Positions 6,311 to 13,952 of a stretch of DNA of 21,098 nucleotides are shown here, one piece after another. Below the pieces are notes generated by a model. It was not told the origin of the DNA and made no database searches. It worked only from the letters and a program-made list of their open reading frames with translations. Numbering within the stretch: position 1 is the stretch's first letter; every line of letters starts with the position of its first letter. The translations under genes and the position numbers were made by a program. This stretch comes from an uncultured Lachnospiraceae bacterium (GTDB taxonomy: Bacteria; Bacillota; Clostridia; Lachnospirales; Lachnospiraceae), in NCBI GenBank assembly GCA_910577445.1, contig CAJTMZ010000003.1:33764-54861 (forward strand), read 5' to 3'.

Positions 6311-7993
6311 TTACTCTGTCGTTTTGTATAATACAATGCTTTCATACGGCTTAAGGCGATAGCTTCCGGTATTAAAATACTCCGATTTATAATTGCCAAT
6401 CACCTTCTCGTCATATCCTTCCGGGATTTTCACTACACCCTCCCTGTTCTGGAAATTGTGGATTACCAGAAGTCTTTCCGTGTCCGCAATTCTCTGCCAG
6501 GCTATAACGGAAGCCTCCTCCACCTCGTAAGGCAGAAATACGCCGTAAGTCATAACGGACGCATATTTTCCCCCGCGTCTTAAGCCGGCCAGTTTCCGGT
6601 AAAAATTCAGCACGGATTCTCCGTCCTTTTCCTGCCGGGCCACACTGATTCTTTTATAGTCCGGGTTAACCTTCATCCACGTGCTTTTGGCATCGCTGAA
6701 TCCCGCATTTTTTCCTTCATCCCACTGCATGGGCGTCCTGTTATTGTCGCGGCTCCTTTTTGCCACAATGGCAAACGCCTCCTCTTCCCGGATACCTGCT
6801 TTCAGTGCCCTCTCATACTGCCCATGGGTGGCGATGTCGTCATAATCCGCTATGGACTCCAATGTCATATTTTCCATTCCGATTTCCTGTCCCTGATAGA
6901 TAAAAGGCGTTCCCCGCAGAAAAAAGAACAGACTCCCCAGCATGGTTTTGCTGTAGTAGTGAATATCCTCTTTGGGAAGATATTTGTTCACGGAGCGGTT
7001 CTGGTCGTGGTTCTCCAGATAAACCGCTCCCCATCCCTTTTCCTGAACCATCTTCTGGCTGTTAAAGATATTTTTCCGCAGTTCGGAAACCGTAAAGTGC
7101 CGCGGCCTGAACCATTCGCCGGTGTCCGGCACGTCAATATCTGCATAGCTGAAATCGAATACCATGGTAAAAAATCCCTTTTCCCCTATAAACTGCTCCA
7201 AAAGCTCCTCGGGCACGTTCGCCTCCGCCACCGTCATGCTGTTATGGGGGCGGAAAGTCCGCTCGTTCAGCTCATATAAAAATTCTTCAATTCCCGGCTG
7301 ATTCAGGATAAAATCGCCTATATACCTTAAGCCGTCCTCCCCGTCAGGCTGGAAAAAGCCGTATTCCATCCGCTTTTTTATATTACAGATTGCGTCAATC
7401 CGAAATCCACCCAGCCCTTTATCCAGCCAGTAATTTACCATACGGTAGATTTCTTCCCGAAGTTCCCGGTTCTCCCAGTTTAAGTCGGGCTGCTTTCTGG
7501 AAAAGGCATGGAGGTAAAAGCGGTTCGTCCCTTCCACCCTCTCCCAGGCCGGGCCTCCGAAATAGGAACGCCAGTTGTTGGGCGGATTTCCGTCTTTCGT
7601 TTCTTTAAAAATATAGTAGTCCGCATACTTACTCTTCGGATTTTGCAATGCCTCCTGAAACCACTCATGCTCGTCGGAGGTATGGTTCACCACCAAATCC
7701 ATCAGTATTTTTATCCCCATTTCTCCGGCTTTCTCAATCAGTTCGTCCATATCGGCGTCCGTGCCGAACATGGGATGAATATGATAATAATCGGAAATAT
7801 CGTACCCGCCGTCGTCCATAGGGGACATATAAACCGGGCAGAGCCAAATCACGTTTGCCCCCAGCTCCTTTATGTAGGCAAGACGGTTGATGATTCCCCG
7901 CAAATCCCCGATTCCGTCCCCGTTGCTGTCCTGAAAGCTTTTGGGGTATATCTGATACACCACAGCTTCCTTCCACCATGTCATTTTATCCAC
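6311..7993 (-). CDS. GH13 alpha-glucosidase (oligo-1,6-glucosidase / maltase type)
   Basis: 560 residues, normal for the GH13_31 group. The catalytic barrel is intact: the calcium-loop motif DSNGDGIGDLRG (22-33), DLVVNH (99-104), GFRIDAI with nucleophile Asp200, TVAEANV with acid/base Glu257, and ENHDQNR with transition-state Asp330. KQPDLNWEN (168-175) is also typical of the group. It hydrolyses alpha-glucosidic bonds of short imported sugars in the cytoplasm; no signal peptide is present. Residue 201, right after the nucleophile, is Ala, where many alpha-1,6-active members have Val, so a preference for alpha-1,4 bonds is possible. The start is taken as GTG at 7993, with GGAGG 7 bases upstream; an ATG three codons in lies too far from it. 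It is the last gene of the LacI-controlled transporter operon, 20 bp after the permease. Confidence 0.93.
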   Translation of the reverse strand: MDKMTWWKEAVVYQIYPKSFQDSNGDGIGDLRGIINRLAYIKELGANVIWLCPVYMSPMDDGGYDISDYYHIHPMFGTDADMDELIEKAGEMGIKILMDLVVNHTSDEHEWFQEALQNPKSKYADYYIFKETKDGNPPNNWRSYFGGPAWERVEGTNRFYLHAFSRKQPDLNWENRELREEIYRMVNYWLDKGLGGFRIDAICNIKKRMEYGFFQPDGEDGLRYIGDFILNQPGIEEFLYELNERTFRPHNSMTVAEANVPEELLEQFIGEKGFFTMVFDFSYADIDVPDTGEWFRPRHFTVSELRKNIFNSQKMVQEKGWGAVYLENHDQNRSVNKYLPKEDIHYYSKTMLGSLFFFLRGTPFIYQGQEIGMENMTLESIADYDDIATHGQYERALKAGIREEEAFAIVAKRSRDNNRTPMQWDEGKNAGFSDAKSTWMKVNPDYKRISVARQEKDGESVLNFYRKLAGLRRGGKYASVMTYGVFLPYEVEEASVIAWQRIADTERLLVIHNFQNREGVVKIPEGYDEKVIGNYKSEYFNTGSYRLKPYESIVLYKTTE

Positions 7994-8013
7994 GTCATTT
8001 CCTCCAAGTCATT

Positions 8014-8850
8014 CTAGCCTTTCACTGCTCCCGCCGCAATTCCCTCGATAATATTTTTCTGCAGGAAGATAAACACCACAAGAATCGGCACAGCGCAAAT
8101 CAGAACCGCCGGAAAAATAAGCTCCCAGGGATTGCCGTACTGCCCGGAAAGACTTTTCGCATAGTACAGGCTCAAAGTCAGCGTTTTCTTATCGTTGTTC
8201 CCGATAATCAGGAAAGGCAGAAGGTAATCGTTCCATATCCACATGGCGTTTGTGATGATTGCTGTCACGGTAATGGGCTTTACCATGGGGAACACAATCT
8301 TAAAAAACATCTGGAAAATATTTGCCCCGTCAATCACCGCCGCCTCTTCCAGCGCAATGGGTATTCCCTTGAAAAATCCGTGATAGAGAAAAACCGTCAT
8401 ACTAAGTCCGAAGCCGCAGTACATGAGAATCAGCCCGCCCATATTTTTCAGTCCCAGATTTTCCATCAGGCTCACAAGTGGATACATCACCGACTGAAAA
8501 GGCACCAGCATGGCGGCCGTAAAGGCCAGGAACAAAAAGCTGCTTCCCTTTGACTTATATCTCACCATCATCCAGGCCGTTACCGCCGATATCAGGACGA
8601 TAAGGGCGACGGAAATCACCGTAATAATCAGTGTGTTGGCTACGGAAGGCAGCAGGTTAATCTGCTCCGCCGCGCTTTTTAAATACTTAAGGTTCCAGCT
8701 CCCCGGAAGCGCTATGGGAGAGGCGACGATTTCCTTCTGGCTTTTAAAGGAATTTACGAACAGAAAATAAATCGGAAACACTGTGTACACAGCAACAAAC
8801 CCCAATACTGCATAAAGCATTGTCTGGCTTAATTTTTTCTTTGCACTCAT
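8014..8850 (-). CDS. Sugar ABC transporter permease, MalG type (CUT1)
   Basis: 278 residues with about six membrane helices. The conserved cytoplasmic EAA loop, EEAAVIDGANIFQMFFKIVFP, lies in the second half and is where the ATPase docks. The C-terminus ends in the AAGAVKG typical of MalG-type permeases. With the preceding MalF-type permease it forms the membrane channel for sugar import. Its ATG overlaps the previous gene's stop by one base (TAATG), indicating translational coupling. No ATPase gene follows; the next gene is the alpha-glucosidase. Confidence 0.93.
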   Translation of the reverse strand: MSAKKKLSQTMLYAVLGFVAVYTVFPIYFLFVNSFKSQKEIVASPIALPGSWNLKYLKSAAEQINLLPSVANTLIITVISVALIVLISAVTAWMMVRYKSKGSSFLFLAFTAAMLVPFQSVMYPLVSLMENLGLKNMGGLILMYCGFGLSMTVFLYHGFFKGIPIALEEAAVIDGANIFQMFFKIVFPMVKPITVTAIITNAMWIWNDYLLPFLIIGNNDKKTLTLSLYYAKSLSGQYGNPWELIFPAVLICAVPILVVFIFLQKNIIEGIAAGAVKG

Positions 8851-9746
8851 TATGCCTCAATCTCCTTCCTCTTTGTCACAATCACCTGAGCAATGGATAT
8901 CACCGCAATTAATATGAAGAATATGACTGCCTGCGCCTGTGCCATACCGTAGTTCGCCGGCGTGGTTTCCCTTGTGGATAACAGAATCTGCAAAGAAAGC
9001 ATCCGGGTTCCGAAATTGCCGCTGGTCAAGGCAAGGTTTTCATCCAGCATCTTAAAACTGCCCGACAGCGTCAGGAAAAATACGATTGTAAAGGCCGGCA
9101 TCAGCATTGGCATGGTAATGTGTCTGAACCTCTGCCACGGAGAAGCCCCGTCAATGGACGCCGCCTCATACAAATCCTCCGGGATATTGTTCAGTCCGTT
9201 CAGATAGATGAGCAGCATATAACCGGCGCTCTGCCATGTGGCCATAATCGCCATGGCAAAAACGGCCTTATTGGAATCCTGCAGCATATCGCAGAGAAAA
9301 GGGATGTGGAGCGCGGATTCCTCGCCGAACAGTATCAGCGAAAAAATATTCTGGAAAATGAAACTCCAGACAAAGCCCATGGCAAGACCGCCCAGCAGAT
9401 TGGGGAAAAAGTACACCGTCCTGAAAAATCCTTTTCCTCTTTCCACCTTTTTCACCATCATTGCAAGCCCAAGGCTTACGATATTTTTCATAATAACCGC
9501 AACCAGTGTGAACTTCAGCGTGTATACAAGGGCGGATAAAAATTTCTGCGAACGGAACACCTTGAGGTAATTGCCAATTCCCACAAGCGCGCCCCACCAG
9601 TGCTCGGAACCTTTGAAATAAGAGCCTCTCCATGCCGTGAAGGAATAGGTGACACCCATCACAAAGGGCGCCAGTATCACCAGTACAAAAAGTATCACTG
9701 CCGGTATCACTAAAATCCTGAACCATCTTTTATAATAATTTTCCAT
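8850..9746 (-). CDS. Sugar ABC transporter permease, MalF type (CUT1)
   Basis: 298 residues, about six membrane helices, with the N-terminal pattern of MalF/UgpA-type permeases (a first helix, then an extracellular segment with YSFTAWRG). The EAA loop reads EDLYEAASIDGASPWQRFRHITMP. ATG start preceded by GGAGG at 8 bases, 12 bp after the binding-protein gene. It pairs with the MalG-type permease directly downstream. Confidence 0.93.
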   Translation of the reverse strand: MENYYKRWFRILVIPAVILFVLVILAPFVMGVTYSFTAWRGSYFKGSEHWWGALVGIGNYLKVFRSQKFLSALVYTLKFTLVAVIMKNIVSLGLAMMVKKVERGKGFFRTVYFFPNLLGGLAMGFVWSFIFQNIFSLILFGEESALHIPFLCDMLQDSNKAVFAMAIMATWQSAGYMLLIYLNGLNNIPEDLYEAASIDGASPWQRFRHITMPMLMPAFTIVFFLTLSGSFKMLDENLALTSGNFGTRMLSLQILLSTRETTPANYGMAQAQAVIFFILIAVISIAQVIVTKRKEIEA

Positions 9747-9758
9747 CTGTCATTCCTC

Positions 9759-11231
9759 CTACCATTCTTCCATACCTGATTTCCAGTCCGCGATGCATTT
9801 ATCCGCAATTTCCGAAAGTTCCTCCTCCGACCAGTCCTCCGGATTTATAAACAGCTCTTCCATAATGTATTTCCCGTAGGATTCCGTTCCCCAGGAGGCC
9901 GGAGCCGCGTCAAAGGGATTGGCCAGCAGATTGTCTTCCTCCTTGTACTTTATCAAATCATTGGACAGCGGATTGTCCAGCACAACGCTTCCGTCCGCGT
10001 TGAAAGGTACAAAGGCAAAATCGTTTATGATAAAATTCCGTCCCGCTTCCGAAGTATTCAGCCACAGCACAAAGTCTTCCGCTTCCCTGCGTTCTTCCTC
10101 CGTTGCTTTGGCGTTAATGACATAATACTGGGACACAAACTCCGGTATGGACCGGTTCATTTTTTCCGCCGTAAGGCCCTCTACCAGAATATCCTCGTCG
10201 GAAAAATTCGTTTTCATGGGAAGCATCATCAGGTTTTCCGCCGTTTCCTGTGAGATTTTCGCCACATTGGGATAAATCCAGTTTCCGTTCTTGATAAAGA
10301 CGGCCTTTTCCTCCGCCAGCATCTGCACCGCCTGGTCGTAGCCCGTTACCGTGGAGTTGATAAACTGGGGTCCTCTCTCCACCGGCCCCTCCGCTCCTGC
10401 CGCAAACCGGGTAAGGTAATCAAGCTCCTTCAGAGATTTTACAAGCGGCGTTTTCAGGTTATCCGCATAGGAGGCTTCCTCCTCCCTGACATCGTAAACC
10501 GTTCCGTATACGGTGCTGACAGGATAATTGCCAAAGTGATTGCCGTAAGTCCACTTTTCCGCGCCGGCAATGGCAATCACGCCCGTTAAGTTTTCCGTGA
10601 GCGGCGTCTTATCGCTTCGCACCGTATAGGTATTTCCGTTCAGGGAAAAAGAACTCCCGGCGTCGTTTTTGATATAGCCGTCAAGGGCTTCCAGCATTCC
10701 CTGAAATTCTTCATAGGAGGCGGCTTTATAATCGTTTTTAAAGTCCTCTATCCCGTCCAGAGACAGAATCTCCTGCAGCATCCGCTTATTAGCAATCAGT
10801 CCATAGCCTTCGATATTGTAAGGGATTCCGTAATTTCCCTGGCGTTCAAACTGCAGTTGCAAAGCCTCCGGAATGCTTTCATAAAGCTTTCTTAATTCTT
10901 CATTCTGGATTTCCGAAGCGTCAAGGGCATAGCCTGCCGATTTCCACTCTTCAATTCCGATTGCGTTTGTGGCAAACACAGTTGGGTAATCCTTCGATTT
11001 AATCTCGGAGCGCAGGGTTTCCGTTCCTTCCGCCGTCCCCACCGTAAAAACTTTTACCCTTTTACCTGTTTCCTCTTCATACCTTTCGGCCACGTCCTGA
11101 AGATTTTCCGCAATTTCGGACTTGCCGTTAAAAAAGTAAACGTCATAATCCCTCTCGCTTTTCCCGCAGCCCGCCAGAACGGCCGCCGTCAACAGAACTC
11201 CCATGAGAATGCCTGCTTTTTTTGCTTTCAC
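9759..11231 (-). CDS. Extracellular solute-binding lipoprotein, sugar type (family 1)
   Basis: 490 residues. A signal peptide ends in a lipobox VLAGC with Cys22, so the mature protein is lipid-anchored on the outer face of the membrane. The rest resembles CUT1 sugar-binding proteins, with an N-terminal YDVYFFNGKSEIAENL and a conserved VFATNAIGIEEW segment, then a C-terminal lobe. It delivers sugar to the two permeases encoded downstream. The start is GTG at 11231, with GAGAGG 6 bases before it. It is the first gene of the LacI-controlled operon, with a promoter and operators just upstream. Given the alpha-glucosidase in the operon, an alpha-glucoside is the probable ligand. Confidence 0.9.
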   Translation of the reverse strand: MKAKKAGILMGVLLTAAVLAGCGKSERDYDVYFFNGKSEIAENLQDVAERYEEETGKRVKVFTVGTAEGTETLRSEIKSKDYPTVFATNAIGIEEWKSAGYALDASEIQNEELRKLYESIPEALQLQFERQGNYGIPYNIEGYGLIANKRMLQEILSLDGIEDFKNDYKAASYEEFQGMLEALDGYIKNDAGSSFSLNGNTYTVRSDKTPLTENLTGVIAIAGAEKWTYGNHFGNYPVSTVYGTVYDVREEEASYADNLKTPLVKSLKELDYLTRFAAGAEGPVERGPQFINSTVTGYDQAVQMLAEEKAVFIKNGNWIYPNVAKISQETAENLMMLPMKTNFSDEDILVEGLTAEKMNRSIPEFVSQYYVINAKATEEERREAEDFVLWLNTSEAGRNFIINDFAFVPFNADGSVVLDNPLSNDLIKYKEEDNLLANPFDAAPASWGTESYGKYIMEELFINPEDWSEEELSEIADKCIADWKSGMEEW

Positions 11232-11364
11232 CTTTTTCCTCTCCTATCCTGTTTTTAGTTCCCCATCAGCCCCTTATCGCCCCTCACGCGAAACGTTTTC
11301 CGCCCGCTCTGCAGACGCAGTCCGTTCCGCGCGTTTCCGGTCTGATGCTGGTTCCCGCTTTTTC

Positions 11365-11378
11365 TGAAACATGTTTCA
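11365..11378. promoter_or_regulatory. LacI-type operator, distal copy
   Basis: Perfect 14-bp palindrome TGAAACATGTTTCA, identical to the copy at 11430-11443 and 65 bp from it centre to centre. It lies in the transcribed leader of the binding-protein operon, roughly +72 to +85. LacI-family repressors often bind paired sites and loop the DNA between them. Confidence 0.8.
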
Positions 11379-11429
11379 TAATTGGCAAAATATTAGGGCT
11401 TTTTGTCCGCCCTACCAATTTTATATTCC

Positions 11430-11443
11430 TGAAACATGTTTCA
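11430..11443. promoter_or_regulatory. LacI-type operator, proximal copy
   Basis: Perfect 14-bp palindrome TGAAACATGTTTCA placed about +7 to +20 relative to the predicted start of transcription, a classic position for repression by blocking polymerase. The adjacent lacI-family gene at 11511-12491 is the natural repressor. Confidence 0.85.
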
Positions 11444-11456
11444 TTTCTTGAATCTT

Positions 11457-11485
11457 ATACTAAACCTCCGTATTTCTTTTGTCAA
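11457..11485 (-). promoter_or_regulatory. Strong sigma-A promoter of the alpha-glucoside operon
   Basis: On the minus strand TTGACA (11480-11485) and TAGTAT (11457-11462) are separated by exactly 17 bp. The predicted start of transcription is near 11450, giving a leader of about 220 bases to the GTG at 11231. The two operators lie just downstream. It is located inside the gap after lacI, so the operon has its own promoter. Confidence 0.8.
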
Positions 11486-11510
11486 TAGTTTTTTATATTT
11501 TTCTCTCTTT

Positions 11511-12491
11511 TTATGTTGTACTTCCTTTCCTCAGCTTCACCGGCACAAATACTCCTTTTGTATCCGCTTTTTCCTTTCTTAGCTGCTTTAGCAGGCTGCG
11601 CACCACCTCCGTGGAAATGCATTCAAGCTGCTGCACCACCGCGGTAAGTCTGCCGTCCGTTATATCCACCGCGTACGTTCCGTCATAAGCCACGATACAA
11701 AATTCCTCCGGCACTTTCCTTCCCAGCTTCAGCGCCGCTTCGTAAAAAGCGGTCGCCGGCATATCCGCCGCCATAATTCCGTCAATTTCCGGATAGCTCT
11801 GCAATATCAGCCCGGCCAAATCCCGATAGCCTTTCAAATCAAAATCATTCCATTTAATCTCCTGATTTCTGGTATTAATACCATGAGCCTTTAAGATTTT
11901 CTCAAGCTCTCTGTGGCTTTCATAGGAAAGAACTTCCCTTTCCTCCTTTGCCGCACATAAATGAAGAACATTGCGGCACTTATTCCTTATAAACTCCTCC
12001 GCAGCCAGCCTGCCGCCCGTTTTATGGTCCGAAACCACGAAAGGTATCCTTTCCCCGACGGAATAGTCCAGCATAACCATGGGTTTTTGAAACTGTATAT
12101 AAGCGGCGTCTTCCAGTCCGTTTACCGCCATGATAACCCCGTCAACCAGATTGGATTTGAACATATTCAAGTATTCACGCTCGCGCTCGATATCGCCGGA
12201 GGTACTGCACAGCATTAATTTATATCCGTTATCGTACAGACATTTTTCAATGCAGTCCGCCAGTGAAGAAAAAAAAGGATGCTTGATGCTGGGAACCAGC
12301 ATGGCGATGATACCTGATTTTTGTAAAAACATGCCCCTTGCCAGCTCATTGGGCACATAATCAAGCTCCCTCATAGCCTGTTCTATTTTCATTCTCGTTT
12401 CCGGTGCGACAGCCGCCGTCCCGTTTAATACCCGGGACACCGTGCATGCGGCTACCCCGGCCCGCTTTGCGACGTCTCTGATTCCTGCCAT
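11511..12491 (-). CDS. LacI-family transcriptional repressor
   Basis: 326 residues. The N-terminal helix-turn-helix (about 4-25, IRDVAKRAGVAACTVSRVLNG) is followed by the hinge segment YVPNELARGM (45-54) and a periplasmic-binding-protein-like sensor domain (about 60-326) that binds a small sugar or sugar phosphate. Length and order are typical. ATG start with GGGAGA upstream. It precedes the alpha-glucoside transporter operon on the same strand, with two identical palindromes and the promoter between them, so it is probably the local repressor of that operon, released by an imported sugar. No terminator hairpin follows its stop codon, so some transcription may run through into the operon. Confidence 0.93.
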   Translation of the reverse strand: MAGIRDVAKRAGVAACTVSRVLNGTAAVAPETRMKIEQAMRELDYVPNELARGMFLQKSGIIAMLVPSIKHPFFSSLADCIEKCLYDNGYKLMLCSTSGDIEREREYLNMFKSNLVDGVIMAVNGLEDAAYIQFQKPMVMLDYSVGERIPFVVSDHKTGGRLAAEEFIRNKCRNVLHLCAAKEEREVLSYESHRELEKILKAHGINTRNQEIKWNDFDLKGYRDLAGLILQSYPEIDGIMAADMPATAFYEAALKLGRKVPEEFCIVAYDGTYAVDITDGRLTAVVQQLECISTEVVRSLLKQLRKEKADTKGVFVPVKLRKGSTT

Positions 12492-12527
12492 AACTTTCTC
12501 CCTGAAAAACTGTTGCTTTATGGGTAA

Positions 12528-12556
12528 ATAATAGCATATGCGGAGAGGATTCTCAA
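12528..12556 (-). promoter_or_regulatory. Promoter of the lacI-family gene
   Basis: TTGAGA (12551-12556) and TATTAT (12528-12533) on the minus strand are spaced by 17 bp. The start of transcription would fall near 12521, about 30 bases before the lacI ATG. It lies just after the terminator of the upstream operon. No copy of the TGAAACATGTTTCA operator is present here. Confidence 0.75.
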
Positions 12557-12580
12557 TGTCTGGATTTTGGCTGTTTGCAT

Positions 12581-12612
12581 AAAAGCCCGCCGCGCTAACG
12601 CGACAGGCTTTT
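12581..12612 (-). terminator. Terminator overlapping the stop codon of the last gene of the two-component locus
   Basis: AAAAGCCCGCCGCG (12581-12594) and CGCGACAGGCTTTT (12599-12612) form a 14-bp stem in RNA (with two G-U pairs) around a four-base loop, with a T-run after it on the minus strand. The loop contains the TAG stop codon of the gene at 12595-13932, so terminator and stop codon are merged. Confidence 0.85.
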
Positions 12613-13932
12613 TACAAACTCCTCTGCCGAAATTTCATTCCGGTACAGCCTTTCAGACATCTTCATAAAATTCAGGGCCTTTTCCCCACCCAGATAAAAC
12701 TCCCAGTAGGGCATCACCGTCTGCGCCTTTGCATCCATTTCCCTGATTACTTCATACAGCCCTCCATCCTCTCTCTTTTTGTCTCCTTTACAAACCCAGA
12801 CGGGAATCCCGGCGCCGCTCTCTCTCAGATTTTCAGAAAAATAATACATAAGTTCCCAGAGAGCCGCAACTGCTTTCTCGGGGTATTTGACGGCCCCGTT
12901 TACCACAAAAGCCTCGCTTACCCCGCCTACTGTGCAAAGTCCGCCGGTTCCCGGAAAGGGCGCCGCGCTGATTTTTCCATACAGCGGGCTGTTTCTCTGC
13001 AAAATATTTCCCACAATCCGGTTTTTGGTAAAATACATGGGAATCCTGCTCAAATAAAATTCTTCCTCCACGTATCCCGTGGTATTGCCTGCCGGCGCGC
13101 TGCCAAAAGCTCCCATATCCCGCAATTCGCAGAAACGGTTCACGCCTCTGATAAATTCTTCGGTGGCATTCTTTTCCCCGGCTATGATTTCCAGGCATTC
13201 TTCCGCCCCCGCTTCGCTCATGCACAAAGCCTCCAGATACATGCGGAAGCCTCTGTCCGTGTCCGCGGAACAGGCCAGGGGGACAATACCGTTGTCGAGA
13301 AATACCCGGCATACCTTAACAAGCTCCTCCCAGCTTTCGGGAACGCTGCATCCGTATTTCCGGAACATTTCACTGTTGACAAGGAGTACCCCAACGTCTT
13401 TTGCAAAACCAAGCCCGTAAGTTCCTCCGTCAACGGTCACCTCGTCGTCCATTCCCGGCAAAATCCTCTTTATTGTCCCGCTGCCCAGATAATCGTCAAG
13501 CCGCAGGATTTTCCCTGAATTTACGGCATTTTCAAGATAAGCGTTTGTATAGCACAGATAAATGTCCGGCGTATCGTTGGAGGCAATGGCGGAAGGCAGT
13601 TTTTCCCTGTACAGCTTTGTCTCGATTCCTTCCGGCTGTATCTCCATCTCCCGATGGTTCTTATTGTATTTATCAACCGCGCCAAGAAAATCTTTTTTGT
13701 ATATCTTCTCTTCGTCTGTCCAGGGATACCACAGGCGCAGAGTCAGAGGTTCCTCATAAGCCGCCTCTCCCGCGCCGTCCGGTTCTTTTGCAGTCAGTCT
13801 TCCCAAAAATAAAAAAGCGATTGCAGACAGCGTCGCCAGCGCCGCCGCGTAATACAGTCCTCCAAACCGCAGGCGGGATATGAATTTCCTTATAACTCCC
13901 GGCAATATCTCCCTTTCCCATCTGCTTTTCAC
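12595..13932 (-). CDS. Membrane-anchored solute-binding-like protein
   Basis: 445 residues. A basic N-terminus (1-23) is followed by a hydrophobic helix at about 24-44 that lacks a lipobox Cys and a clear cleavage site, so the protein is probably an uncleaved, outward-facing membrane anchor. The rest resembles family 1 sugar-binding proteins: LTLRLWYPWTDEEK at the start, SAIASNDTPDIYLCYTNAY and a VPESWEELVKVCRVFLDNG segment typical of the family. It is the last gene of the YesM/YesN-associated transporter operon, which already has a lipoprotein binding protein. It could be an accessory binding protein or a sensor partner for the kinase. The start is GTG at 13932; upstream in-frame codons end in a stop within two codons, and the ribosome binding site is weak (GGTG). 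Assigning it a role is inference. Confidence 0.8.
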   Translation of the reverse strand: MKSRWEREILPGVIRKFISRLRFGGLYYAAALATLSAIAFLFLGRLTAKEPDGAGEAAYEEPLTLRLWYPWTDEEKIYKKDFLGAVDKYNKNHREMEIQPEGIETKLYREKLPSAIASNDTPDIYLCYTNAYLENAVNSGKILRLDDYLGSGTIKRILPGMDDEVTVDGGTYGLGFAKDVGVLLVNSEMFRKYGCSVPESWEELVKVCRVFLDNGIVPLACSADTDRGFRMYLEALCMSEAGAEECLEIIAGEKNATEEFIRGVNRFCELRDMGAFGSAPAGNTTGYVEEEFYLSRIPMYFTKNRIVGNILQRNSPLYGKISAAPFPGTGGLCTVGGVSEAFVVNGAVKYPEKAVAALWELMYYFSENLRESGAGIPVWVCKGDKKREDGGLYEVIREMDAKAQTVMPYWEFYLGGEKALNFMKMSERLYRNEISAEEFVKSLSR

Positions 13933-13952
13933 CTTTCATCACCACACCATTT

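Noticed and set aside
11286..11302. A GAAAACGTTTC-like dyad considered as a catabolite-repression (cre) site
   Set aside because: Only one half fits the cre consensus and the flanks do not match, so I do not annotate it although its position in the operon leader would make sense.
11395..11413. AGGGC/GCCCT hairpin between the two operators considered as an attenuator
   Set aside because: The stem is only 5 bp with a 9-base loop and a poor T-run, too weak to call a regulated terminator.
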